59,529 nt of DNA from a virus, in the IMG/VR virus record IMGVR_UViG_3300010885_015984, positions 1 through 59,529 of that record; one strand, written 5' to 3'. Shown in pieces: positions 29,801 through 40,700 of the stretch. The number at the start of each line of letters is the position of its first letter. Positions within the stretch are counted from its first letter, which is position 1. Under the pieces are notes generated by a model. That model did no database searches and was not told the DNA's origin. It saw only the letters and a list, made by a program, of their open reading frames with translations. The translations under genes were made by a program, and so were the position numbers.

Positions 29801-31654
29801 TTAGAATGTTGGTCCGTCTGATTGGTGTGTCCACACACCTACTTCTATCTTAAATGTTTTAATAAATCTGATAGTTGAAATACTTGATGCTGATACTGTG
29901 GCTGGTCCCACTGATATGTTTGTAACTGCTTGTGCTGTGCTGCCTAATACATCTGTAAGGAATGGTGATGTTGATGTTCCTGCTGCAATTAGCGGGTTAA
30001 TATCTAACAGCGTTGATGATGTACTTATAACGGTACATAAAATATCTGCATATAAACCGTCTCGATAATCTGCACCAGGAGGTGCCATTACATTTAATAC
30101 GTTGTTGATAATATATGTGTTTGGACGACCGTCTGATAAATCCATACTAAGAATAATTTTTCGTCTTTCAAGAACATCATCAACATATTCTTTTGTAGCA
30201 GCATCTTGCTGAGCTGTTGGATCTGCAAGCCCAGTAATTTTTGGAGACCCGATTAATGCTACATTTCCCGAGCCATCTGGTTCTAATTGTATATCAAGAT
30301 TAGAACGAACTGTTGAAATCTTATTGTTTTCTAATTTTAACTGTGGATCAGCAGTACCACCTGGGTATGGTCCAACTGTTATACTTAACTGAGTACCAAG
30401 TTGATTAACGTTAGGGAATGACGGAACATTACATAATAATGAACTTAATATAGTAACTCCGTTAATTTTAATTTCTGGATTTGCATTAGAAGGAGTTGTA
30501 ACTAGATTAATATTCTCTGTCGAATTCCACGAACCACTTGCTTCAGGGGCTGTTGCTCCCGAAGTCAGCCAATACAATTTATGATCAGTTGTGCCTTTAA
30601 GAGTAATACCGCCGCCATCTGCTGTAATATCGCTTGGCGATGCATTTGATGCTAGTTCTATATTTTTATCGTCAACTGTTAATGTTGTAGAATTGACCGT
30701 TGTTGTTGTTCCATTTACGGTTAAATTTCCTTCAACGGTTAAGCTACCACCAACGTTAACTTGGCTAGTACTAAATCCGTTGTATAGATTAATTGATCGT
30801 GTTGCAGCCACAATCTTAATAGCATCTTCCTGTGTAACACCACGTTTAACGTTAATAACTAAATCTTTATCAGATGCGCCATTTGAAAGATATACGTTAT
30901 TTGAATTTACATACAAGTTTCCTTGATTAGATCCGCCGAGTGTAAGTCCTGCGTCAGCGGTAATGTATAAAGGTTCTGCTAATGTATTTGGCAAATCTTT
31001 TCTAACGTATTTGGTAGCAATTGCATTGCCTAATTGTTCTGAATTAGTACAAGTTACATTAAATTTTAATCCCGATAAGCTACCTGCATTAAATCCAGGA
31101 ATTATATTTCCTGTAAATCCAGGAATTGCTGTCTTTGGGGTAAAATCATCTTTAGAGAAAATACCTAACAAAATACCGTTAGTGTATAGATATGTAACAA
31201 CACGAGTTTGATTTAATGTATCAAACATGCTGACTACTTTAAGACCGCTAACTCCTTGACTTGTTGAATAAGCAGGTCCTAATAATATAGGTACTGTGCC
31301 GTCAAAGAAATACAATTGTGCATCAACATCATTAAACCATAAATCACCAACTCCTAAACTAGTAGGTTGAGTGTTTGATATTGTTGCTGAACTTACTGGT
31401 AAAAATTGTGTACCGCTATATACTTTTAATTTTAATTCTGACACATCGAACCAAATTTGACCACGTACAGGATGAGTAGGTCTAGTTGTGTTAGCGAAGT
31501 TTTCAAGCATTTTAATAAAGTTTTCATTTAATGCTTCGCCAAACCCACTGTAGTTTTTACCAATAAGTGTTATGTCGGTAGATAGTGTATCTATCTGGCC
31601 GTCTGCTACAGTTGCTACAACTGTTCCGTCTGTTTTGTTAATTTGATATGCCAT
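29801..31654 (-). CDS. Tail fibre protein with MAYQ attachment domain
   Basis: 617 residues. The N-terminus has the common domain (MAYQINKTDGTVVATV, NENFIKMLENFANTTRP, RGQIWFDVSELKLKVYSG, GDLWFNDVDAQLYFFDG). In the shaft, LTVEGNLTVNGTTTTVNSTT and LTVDDKNIELASN are the widespread phage fibre motifs. Around residue 490 there is PTAQQDAATKEYVDD, the usual junction to the tip in marine phage fibres. The tip begins with RKIILSMDLSDGRPNTYIINNV. Likely a trimeric receptor-binding fibre. Genes on both sides are also fibres. Confidence 0.8.
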   Translation of the reverse strand: MAYQINKTDGTVVATVADGQIDTLSTDITLIGKNYSGFGEALNENFIKMLENFANTTRPTHPVRGQIWFDVSELKLKVYSGTQFLPVSSATISNTQPTSLGVGDLWFNDVDAQLYFFDGTVPILLGPAYSTSQGVSGLKVVSMFDTLNQTRVVTYLYTNGILLGIFSKDDFTPKTAIPGFTGNIIPGFNAGSLSGLKFNVTCTNSEQLGNAIATKYVRKDLPNTLAEPLYITADAGLTLGGSNQGNLYVNSNNVYLSNGASDKDLVINVKRGVTQEDAIKIVAATRSINLYNGFSTSQVNVGGSLTVEGNLTVNGTTTTVNSTTLTVDDKNIELASNASPSDITADGGGITLKGTTDHKLYWLTSGATAPEASGSWNSTENINLVTTPSNANPEIKINGVTILSSLLCNVPSFPNVNQLGTQLSITVGPYPGGTADPQLKLENNKISTVRSNLDIQLEPDGSGNVALIGSPKITGLADPTAQQDAATKEYVDDVLERRKIILSMDLSDGRPNTYIINNVLNVMAPPGADYRDGLYADILCTVISTSSTLLDINPLIAAGTSTSPFLTDVLGSTAQAVTNISVGPATVSASSISTIRFIKTFKIEVGVWTHQSDGPTF

Positions 31655-31668
31655 TTATTTTTCTCTAA

Positions 31669-34017
31669 TTAAAATACTGGTGGGCCAGATCTAATAATAT
31701 AATTAATTGTTAGATATGGATTCATTACTGTTACTGGTAGAATTGTAGTTGCTGTTCTATCAACATATCCTGATTTTGGAAAATGTGCTACTTGCCCAGG
31801 AACTGTACCTCCAGAGAGTGACAATCCGCCTGCTGCCGAATCTGGATTCGATGTTGTAACGTAGGTTCCATAATATTGTTGATTCGATGGACCTTTCATA
31901 TTGTGTTGGTGATCTGGCACATTGTCTAGTGTTAATTCTACTGAACTTTGACCGGCACTGGCGCCAAGAATATCTGCTTTAGTATCTGGAACTCGATCAA
32001 TATTTCCGCCACCGCCGTCAACATATCCGCCTGTGGAGTTTGGAACTGAGCTTCCGTTATCCATGTTATCTCGTCCTAGCGGAAAACGACCACGTAAGTC
32101 AGGAACTCTAAATGTTCCTACACCCGCTAGTACCGTTGCTCCATTGTATATTGACCCTACAATATCGTATAAATCTGGATATTTTGTTTTTTCAACTTCT
32201 GCACCATCGCAGAACAAATATCCATAAGGTGCGTTACTTCCAGAATATGGCATGATTGCACCTATTGGTACTCCAAGGTCACCAATAAACGTATCTCTAC
32301 CTTGTTTTAATAAACCCTGTGATGACACGACTGTAACTGCTGTACCCGTTCCAGGAGTCGGTAATCCTAAAACAAGCGGTCCAGCTGAAGCTCCTGTGCC
32401 TGTTGCAATAAACGAAACCCCAACAGTATTTGCTACCGCTCCAATTAATATAAAATTAGTAGTACCAACTGTATCAATTGTATATGTTTCTCCAACAATA
32501 AACCCACCTGAAGCAACTGTTGCGGTTAACGCGGTTGAAGCTGCTAAACTCGGTCTATAAACTAATAATTGATCTTCTTCCTTTGATACTTTTGGAAATG
32601 GTTCATTTTTTCCTGCAATGATATTTGCAGTTAACGATGTTGTAAAAATTTTATTATACGAGCCTAATTGCCCATCAAATTGTACTACAGGAGATACAAC
32701 ATCGCCGGCTAAGCGGAATGTTGTTACATTCTTTAAGTTAGTTGCAGTATTAGCATTGCCATTGATATTACCATTAAGAACACCTTCGATCTGATCTGCA
32801 ATAATAGTTTTAGCTCTTACAGTTTTCCATCTTCTCAACGAAGTTCCGCTATCGTATGCATCTGTTGATTTAGGTTGGATATTATTAACCTGTGTTGTTC
32901 CAGTAACATCTAGGCCAGTACCAACTAATAGATTTTTAGTAATACTTACACCACCAGCAGTTCTAATTGAACCGTTGGTAAGATTAGTGCTTTCAGTAGT
33001 GTTAGTGATTATTAAATTACCGTTAGATAAAATATTACCGTCAACGTCTAGTGCTTCTGCTGGACTAGATTTATTAATACCAACATTATTATCTAAAATA
33101 CGTACAATTGTGCTGGCAATACCGTTTCTATTAACCTGTAAATCTAAGCTACTTCCAGCTGCGCTATTATAAATTTTTGCTGCTGTAGATGATGCTGAAA
33201 TATTAAATGTTCCGTCAATACCAACAGTAAGACCAGAATTGTTTCTAATGTTAACACCGTATTCTGTTGTGTTGATTGTATCTGATCTTAAAAATTTACT
33301 TGCAGAAATTATAGTTGGATCGGATGGTATATATGTTGCATCAACTGATAATGCATTAGCTACTAACGATGTTCCATAAAACTTAGGAAGGTACCCGCCA
33401 ACAAACTTTGCTATATCAGCTGATGTTGCCGGAGCATTAATATTAATTCCTGATTTAATTAACGGAAATCCTGATATAGTAACCTTTGGTGTAAAGCTGT
33501 CTTTACTGAATATTACAACCGGAAGATCTGCAATATAAAATGTTAATACTGATCTGTCAACGTTGTCAGAGTCAGCAATTTTTTCAATTGCTGGGCCGTA
33601 ACGTAACCCGTCAATAGAACTTTCGCTTGGTCCAACTAAAATCCAACGTGTTCCTGAATAGATACGCAATTGTTGATTTGTAGTATCAACCCAAAGTTCA
33701 CCTGCCTTTTCAGTTCCTGTGCTAGGTTCAGTTGTTGATTTTTGAATATTTGAGGCTGATTTCCAATTAGTATTATCCCAGATCATTAGTGTGCCGTTAC
33801 CACTATCATACCACAACTGTCCTTCGGTTGGGTTTACTGGTTCGGTTGCTGACGAAAAGTTTTCTAATAAATGTAAAAAGTTTTCAGCAATAATCTGTCC
33901 GTATCCTGTAACGTTACGTCCAGGAAATGTTAAGCTAGTATCTGTACTAGATGTGTTATCAAAGACCGTTAACGGAGTTTTATTATCACTATCTGTAAAA
34001 TTAACAATATATGGCAT
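31669..34017 (-). CDS. Tail fibre with C-terminal collar domain
   Basis: 782 residues. N-terminal domain as in the other fibres (PYIVNFTDSDNK, GQIIAENFLHLLENFSSAT, EGQLWYDSGNGTLMIWDN). The C-terminal 200 residues (from PIGAIMPYSGSNAPYGYLFC, near 584) are a phage collar domain: YLFCDGAEVEKTKYPDLYDI, FRVPDLRGRFPLGRDNM, VPDHQHNMKG near 700. This domain forms the C-terminal knob of T4 gp12-like short fibres. A strong cggagg site precedes the ATG. Confidence 0.85.
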   Translation of the reverse strand: MPYIVNFTDSDNKTPLTVFDNTSSTDTSLTFPGRNVTGYGQIIAENFLHLLENFSSATEPVNPTEGQLWYDSGNGTLMIWDNTNWKSASNIQKSTTEPSTGTEKAGELWVDTTNQQLRIYSGTRWILVGPSESSIDGLRYGPAIEKIADSDNVDRSVLTFYIADLPVVIFSKDSFTPKVTISGFPLIKSGININAPATSADIAKFVGGYLPKFYGTSLVANALSVDATYIPSDPTIISASKFLRSDTINTTEYGVNIRNNSGLTVGIDGTFNISASSTAAKIYNSAAGSSLDLQVNRNGIASTIVRILDNNVGINKSSPAEALDVDGNILSNGNLIITNTTESTNLTNGSIRTAGGVSITKNLLVGTGLDVTGTTQVNNIQPKSTDAYDSGTSLRRWKTVRAKTIIADQIEGVLNGNINGNANTATNLKNVTTFRLAGDVVSPVVQFDGQLGSYNKIFTTSLTANIIAGKNEPFPKVSKEEDQLLVYRPSLAASTALTATVASGGFIVGETYTIDTVGTTNFILIGAVANTVGVSFIATGTGASAGPLVLGLPTPGTGTAVTVVSSQGLLKQGRDTFIGDLGVPIGAIMPYSGSNAPYGYLFCDGAEVEKTKYPDLYDIVGSIYNGATVLAGVGTFRVPDLRGRFPLGRDNMDNGSSVPNSTGGYVDGGGGNIDRVPDTKADILGASAGQSSVELTLDNVPDHQHNMKGPSNQQYYGTYVTTSNPDSAAGGLSLSGGTVPGQVAHFPKSGYVDRTATTILPVTVMNPYLTINYIIRSGPPVF

Positions 34018-34020
34018 CTA

Positions 34021-34668
34021 TTAAACCTCCGTGAAACCGGTTAAGCTCTGCACACGGATTGTATAATCAATCTGCAATAGTCTGTTTAAGGATTTTTGTA
34101 CTGGGTGAAACACAACGTGAGTTAATAATTTCCCTTCAGCAAGAGGATTGTAAGATTTTAATCCTAATTCATCAAATACAAAATTACCACTTAAATCAAC
34201 AGAGTTATCAAACGCCTCTTGATCAACCGGCTCGCCGTAGTCAAGCAAGCAACTAATTATGATGTCACTATAAGTAGCACCGCTGATATGACGTATTTCC
34301 ATTTTATTTCTAACTGGATCTAAGTTATTAGACGAGTTTTGATCAACAATTTTTGCATACGTTTGATTATATAAACTTGAGTTTACACCAACAGTATTTG
34401 GAGTTAAGTACGAAATTAACCCTGTTGGGTCAACTACAGTACCACCTGTACCAAATACCATTTGATATACTGTTCCTTGTCCTTGATTTGACAACGCATT
34501 TACCATAGCTACTGACATGTTTTCGTAGTGAATTGCATTTCGTTTATTAATAAAGATTTCTCCGGTTTGCGGATCAAAAATCTTTATGTGTCCTTCAAAA
34601 TGAATGCCGCCCGTTTCGTCTGGGCGTTTTTCTACCTGTTGGTTTTTTTGGTCTATATTTTCTGGCAT
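34021..34668 (-). CDS. Virion structural protein, unknown role
   Basis: 215 residues from ATG 34668, preceded by agagac. An ATG seven codons upstream (34689) is in frame but lies only 6 bases from the AATAAATA box, which would leave no leader. The body starts with HFEGHIKIFDPQTGEIFINK and an acidic Asn/Gln-rich head; later it has VYQMVFGTGGTVVDPTGLI and YLTPNTVGVNSSLYNQTYAK. These fit a beta-rich virion protein. Its place directly after the giant protein and before the collar fibre corresponds to the gp8-gp12 region in T4. No family is assigned. Confidence 0.55.
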   Translation of the reverse strand: MPENIDQKNQQVEKRPDETGGIHFEGHIKIFDPQTGEIFINKRNAIHYENMSVAMVNALSNQGQGTVYQMVFGTGGTVVDPTGLISYLTPNTVGVNSSLYNQTYAKIVDQNSSNNLDPVRNKMEIRHISGATYSDIIISCLLDYGEPVDQEAFDNSVDLSGNFVFDELGLKSYNPLAEGKLLTHVVFHPVQKSLNRLLQIDYTIRVQSLTGFTEV

Positions 34669-34694
34669 ATTAGTCTCTTGTGATTCCATAGTTG

Positions 34695-34702
34695 TATTTA
34701 TT
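34695..34702 (-). promoter_or_regulatory. Late-promoter-like box AATAAATA
   Basis: On the minus strand the octamer AATAAATA lies 27 bases before the ATG at 34668, the same spacing as at 58693 and 26458. It overlaps the stop codon of the giant gene. If it is used, the shorter start at 34668 is the true start and transcription begins about 34689. Confidence 0.45.
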
Positions 34703-37700
34703 CGGGCAATTTAGTAGTACGATTAGCTATGAAAATAGCTATTGGAGTAGCTGATGCCGTTAATGCTACCCCATTGCTTGCTGTTGTTTCGCCTCGTTCG
34801 TACCAAACTTTACCGGTTCTTCTAATGATCGAAATCCTAGTTCCGGCTGCAATTGGCGTTGTTAAACGGATGTAAGATGCTGCACCATCAACTGAAAATT
34901 CAGCTTCTACTTGTACATCAGCCGACGGACTGCTAGCCCCCAATGTTTCGTTATAGACAGCCATCGGGTCTTTGCGTAGGCGTTTACCTGCGGCAAATAC
35001 TTCAATTTGATCGCACGGTCCGTGGTCTACTGGTATTGTTTTTTGATACCATGTTCTTCTACTAGCTTTTGCCGGAACAAAATCTAACGGACCTATTAAC
35101 AAACTACTACCGTCTGATACAAAATCTTGTCTTTCTTGTGTTTCGTTATACGGTATTGTTTCAGATGGTCCGATGTCAATTACTGCACTGCCAATAGCAT
35201 GTACCGTAGGAATTCCTGTTCCAAAACTTCCGCGACGTAGCTTAGACAACACATTTCCAACCTTTTGATTATATTCTATACGTTCACCGTTGACAGTAAT
35301 TATACCTGGGATATTTCTAGAAGCAATCGGTTCGCACAAATTACTAGCATCAGTTATACTGATTTCTTGATCATAATAATTTAGATCGGCAGCTAATGCT
35401 ATTTCGTTGATTGTATATCTCTTAAATTGGAATACATTTAACATATCTTTATGTATTTCAAAGGCACTTGGCATTTTATGAATCGTCGATCCAAATGTTA
35501 CTATTTTGATTAGATCAGATGTATTAGTATCTGCAGTTAGATATAAAACTCCGCGTGGTAAAGAAACATAATAATCTTTGTCTTTAGTTAACCGTACACC
35601 ATTTTTATATACCCACACATAACTAGCTGCCAATGGTGTTTGCGGTAAGTTGTAATTTACCTTTCCGCCTTTATATTCGTCTGCTAAAATATTCATTGAC
35701 GGATATTCGCTGAACCAGGTTACGTTTACAATGTCATCGTACACCATTGTAACGTCAGAACTAATTACTAAATTATTACCAACAATAGTATATTCGGCTC
35801 TAAAATTATTTTCAATTTTAATCGTGTCGCCTTTTGTTAATATTGAAGATTCAATTGTAAGTACCTTAGTAGCACCATTATAAATATAATCTTCAATTAC
35901 TGTTTGTACTTCATTGTTAACAAACACATTAATATTACTGGTTAAAATCGCTCCAGCAGGCTCTTCTGGGTCTAGTCCTAATACAAACTCGTTAGTTATT
36001 CCGTCATATATGTTATAGATTGTGTCTACACCCTTAAGGGCAACTCCATTTAATTCTACCACCATTGCTGCAACTGGAGATGCTCTATTAAGACTTACAA
36101 ATGTATCAAGGTCAAAACTACGAGTGCTACCTTCAAATTGTAATGCCTGTCTGTTAACTCTTACAATTGATGTTCCAGTTGAGTCAGTATCTATAGATGA
36201 GCCTATACAAATTATTTTAACAGTATCTCTGTAATTAGGTTTAGTTCCAAATTGCACCAATGTTTTATTTTCAGTGGTAACTATTCCTGTACTATCTGTA
36301 AATCCAACGTCTTTAGCTTCACCATTTACAGTTACTAAAATTGCTGCGGTGTCAGTATAATTTGCTGCCGTTAAGAATAGGCTAGTTGTTCCATCTGCAA
36401 TAAATTCTTGATAATCTAATAACGCTACACCTCCAATACCAATTGCAATTAATTCAATAATTGCACTAGCGGACGGGGCATTAGTAAATTCAACTTGATT
36501 ATTAACAAAATCAATAATGTAATTAATACCATATTCTTGTTTAATTTTGTCAACATACACCAATAGCGACTTAGCTTCGAGTATTTCTAACTCTATATCG
36601 TACAATTTAGTAGTACCATTAGAAATGATAGTTTTGGCTTGTAGCGGCGCAGCACCGTTTAGTGTATTATTAAATACTTTGATACTTAAACTATCTAATA
36701 CTTGTCCTGGTACATTTTCTTCCGGTGCAGGAACTTGATCGGGTGTAATAAATTTATCACCGTCAATGCTAATTTCTTCTGCTAGAGTACCTGTTGCTGT
36801 AACATAGGCTCCGCTCATTGCACTTAAACTGCCGCCGCTCAATTTAGTATCTAATAAATTGTTATCAGTAATAGTCACAGATCCGTCACTGTCAATCGGG
36901 CGGAATATTAAAATATCACCGCTATTTGTTTCAATGTATCGGCCAATTTGCACATCTGCGGTAATACCATTGCCAATGAATGTTGGCATTTCTGCATTAG
37001 GATTTGTTGCCACTGACGAATCCCATGAATCAGTATAATTAGGATCATCAATTCTAATAGTTATTGGTTCTGATGTTGACTCGGTTAATACTACCACCGG
37101 TGCTGTTGTTGGTCCTAAAGTTGCAATTTCTCTTGATGTTCCTACACCTGCACGTTTAATATAGATAGTAATCTGTTGCCCAGCAGCCGGTATAAACGGT
37201 AATGTTACATATCCGGTGCTACCATCACATACATGATAGTAATCTGCAGAAGCTTCGACACTGTCCCAATTATCTGTAAACCATGGTAATGCATCCCATC
37301 CGCCTGTAACATCAAATGTGGTGCCTTGGATTTGCACACCACCAAAGTCAATTCCTGTCATTAGCTGGCCAAGTTCTTTACCTTTCATTCCTGTCGACGG
37401 GTCGTAATATTTTTCAATACGATTAATTGCATCAAGCAACTGATCGTTCTTTTCATATACAACATCAATAATACTGCCTGCTTCAGGAACCGTTACAAAA
37501 ATAATTTTACCTTTTAATAAACTATAGGTATCTACTGTAGAAATATATAAACTTATTGTATATTCGTCATTCAATACTACTTGATTATCTTTAAGAATTG
37601 TTATCTTGCTTTTATCCCTAGTTGGCGCATAGTTTAAGTCAAATACTGATGTGTACCCTGTTGCTGTAAATTTTTGTGTTTGAGCTAGGTTGGTATAAAT

Positions 37701-40700
37701 TCCTTGTTTTGCTAGTCGATCAAATTTGATACCAACATTGAATGTTCTAGCATTAGAAGCACCTAGTATTGCAATTGCTTTTGCTTTATTTGCACTAGCA
37801 TTGTTTCCGCCAATTAAAGTAATTGTTGGAGCTGCGGTATACCCTTTACCAGGAGTTAATACTTCAATCCCAGAAATTACGCCATTAGATACAAATGCTC
37901 GTGCTGTTGCACCGGTTCCATTTCCTTCAATTAGGACTGATGGAACTGTAGTATATCCTGTGCCACCGTCTGAAACTTCAATTGCCGATACTGCAAATCC
38001 TTGGTTGTCTAACCACCATTTCCAAGGGTACGATTGAATTTCTTCGTTGGATATAGAAATTGGAATGATTTGACCTTCAGCTGTTGAATAGGTTGGAGGT
38101 AAATCAAAATCCGATGTTGCCTGTCCAAGCGGTTCCATCGCATCGTATCGGCTGAGATATTCCCGTACTGTAGTTCTATACGGCTTAACTTCTTCAATAT
38201 AGTCTTGGAAACTTGATAAGTTATCATTTTTATAATTTAATTTTTTCTCAAGTGATCCAACATTGTGTGTAGCGTTTAAGAAACTGGTCTTAAATGCCCA
38301 ATCAATATATTGTTGTTCTGCAAATGCATATCTAACACAAGTAAAGAATAGCCTATTCCATTCGATGGCATTTTCACCTACAAACAGATAGTTTTTAACT
38401 CTATCTAATATAATACGTAATTCTTTGCTATTATCTATATCATATAACCGAGTATCAAATGTTGATGCATTGTCAAAGCCAATTCCAGATTGGCCATTGT
38501 CCCAGAGCGCATCACTTAATTGGAATGTACCTGTACCTCTGCCTACTAATTTATAGTTGTCAAAGAAGTATGTATTTGCGTCAGAAATCTTTTCAAACAC
38601 CGCAAAGTCACCATTGCCATATTCGGTAACTCTAACTAATTCTCCAATGTTAACTGTAATACTTGGAAGTAATGTAAAATAAGCTACTTCTTTTGAAATT
38701 CTTGATGTTTTACTATATCCCGTTGCCCACCAATCTGCAGCGTACCCATAAAGATATGTGTCGTAGGCCTGGGCTCTACTTCTAAAGAACGTTTTTCTTA
38801 CATCGTCCCATGCATAAATTCCCCAGAACCCGTTTGTAGTTTCGTCCGATGTTACTAGTACAGAGAACTGTCTAATTGTCGCAGATGCTGAAGTATATTT
38901 TTTTCCTTTAGTTAATACGGTAGCTGAAATTACTCGACCCTGGCTATCAATAGCAAGTTCAGCTGTGGCTCCTTTGCCGTCACCTTCAATAATTATTGGA
39001 GGTATTACTCTATAACCAAACCCGCTATCAATAATAGAAATGTTATCGACTTGATTGTTTACAATGTTAACTTGTAATATTGCTTGTCTTATACGAGCAG
39101 TACCAACAGTAATTAAATCATTATAATTAGTAACTGTTTGATCATAAAGATTTAATTTGTCTGACGGTACTTCATCAGTTAAATTCAAATCGGTTATAGG
39201 AATGTAGTCTGTAAACGGTTCGGTCATTGCAAATTCGTTTATTTTATTAATTACAATTTTTAATATTGCACGACGATCAATAAACATGCTCTGACGCGGG
39301 CGGAAACTAACTCCGTATTTTTGTTTAGCTGGTAATTTAGGGTCCGGAATAACATTACCAACTGCATCGCTACCAATTAGACTATCGATCCATTTTGTTT
39401 CTAAACTCAGAGCTGGCAAGCTATCTGCAATCCCTTCGGTCAACAATTGAAACTCGTTATGTATTGGGTTTAATCGTTTTTTATTCTTATGATATTGAAT
39501 GTTTAATACTGCGCTATCCGATGCCATTACTGATTCAAAATTGTATGTTAAGAATTTATCGGCATCAATTAATGCAATAAATGCAGTTCCTGTTCCTGCT
39601 GGATTATTAATCGCTGATGCAACTGCCGATGCAGCTATTCTTCTGCTTGGCATATTAGTAGGAACTAATACTTTATTTTTCACCCAATAGTAATATAATG
39701 TATCTGTAGCTAACCCTGTAGTTGAATTACGCAATTCTTTTATTGTGTAGATGTTATTATTAGGATATAACGGTTGTCCAGAAATTCCTTGAGAGATGCC
39801 TTCATTTGTATCTGCTAACGCCGCCCATTCATTAGGAAGTAACAATGTTTCTACCCATTCGTAGACATCAACACTGGCTCCTTCGGCTAACTGGTTCCAA
39901 CTACCTGTTCGATAAGCAGCATCTCCTTGTTCATAATAATTCCATTTGGCCGTGGAAAGGTCCCACCATAACTCGCCAACATGTTGCTCGGCCCATGCTA
40001 ATGATGGGTCAACAACTTGTTCTTCTGTGCCAATTGAATAAATTGCAGGATCATATATTGTTTTGAATGTTAACTCTTGTTCTGCAAAATTTAATAATTT
40101 TAACTTGGCATGATCTACATAATCAATATCTTGTATTTTGATATTTTTTATAGTATCGTACAATGCAATACTCTTGATAGTTGAAATATCAACTACCGGC
40201 ATTTGTGTTTCTAATGTATTCCAAGAATTGACTGACGGATCTTTTCTAAACAATCTAGTCATACCAACTTTAGGACCATCATAACTTAGTGTAGACCCGT
40301 GTGGAGCTGGAGCAATATAATCTGGGGATCCTACTGCAATTGCCGATTGGGTACAGTCAACGCTAAATCCGAATGACTCTAACGGGGATAAGTCGGCTTC
40401 TAATTTTTCAGTTAAGAAATAATGATCTGCTTTTTTCTCAAATACATAAACTGCCCCGGCAAATCCTTTCTTATCAATAAATTTAGTTTTGCCTTGATCA
40501 AAAGTTGTACCTAATAATAAATCAAATCTAGTTGACAACGTATACGGCGAATTATTTGCCCCAATAGCAATACGATCGCCGGAATAACTTAATGATCCGC
40601 ATTGGCCGAAGAATTCGTTAGGGTAAATTTCAAAACTTTCAAGTTTTTGTTTTAATCTATATTCAACTCCGACAAAGCTATCTGTACGGAATATGTATGC

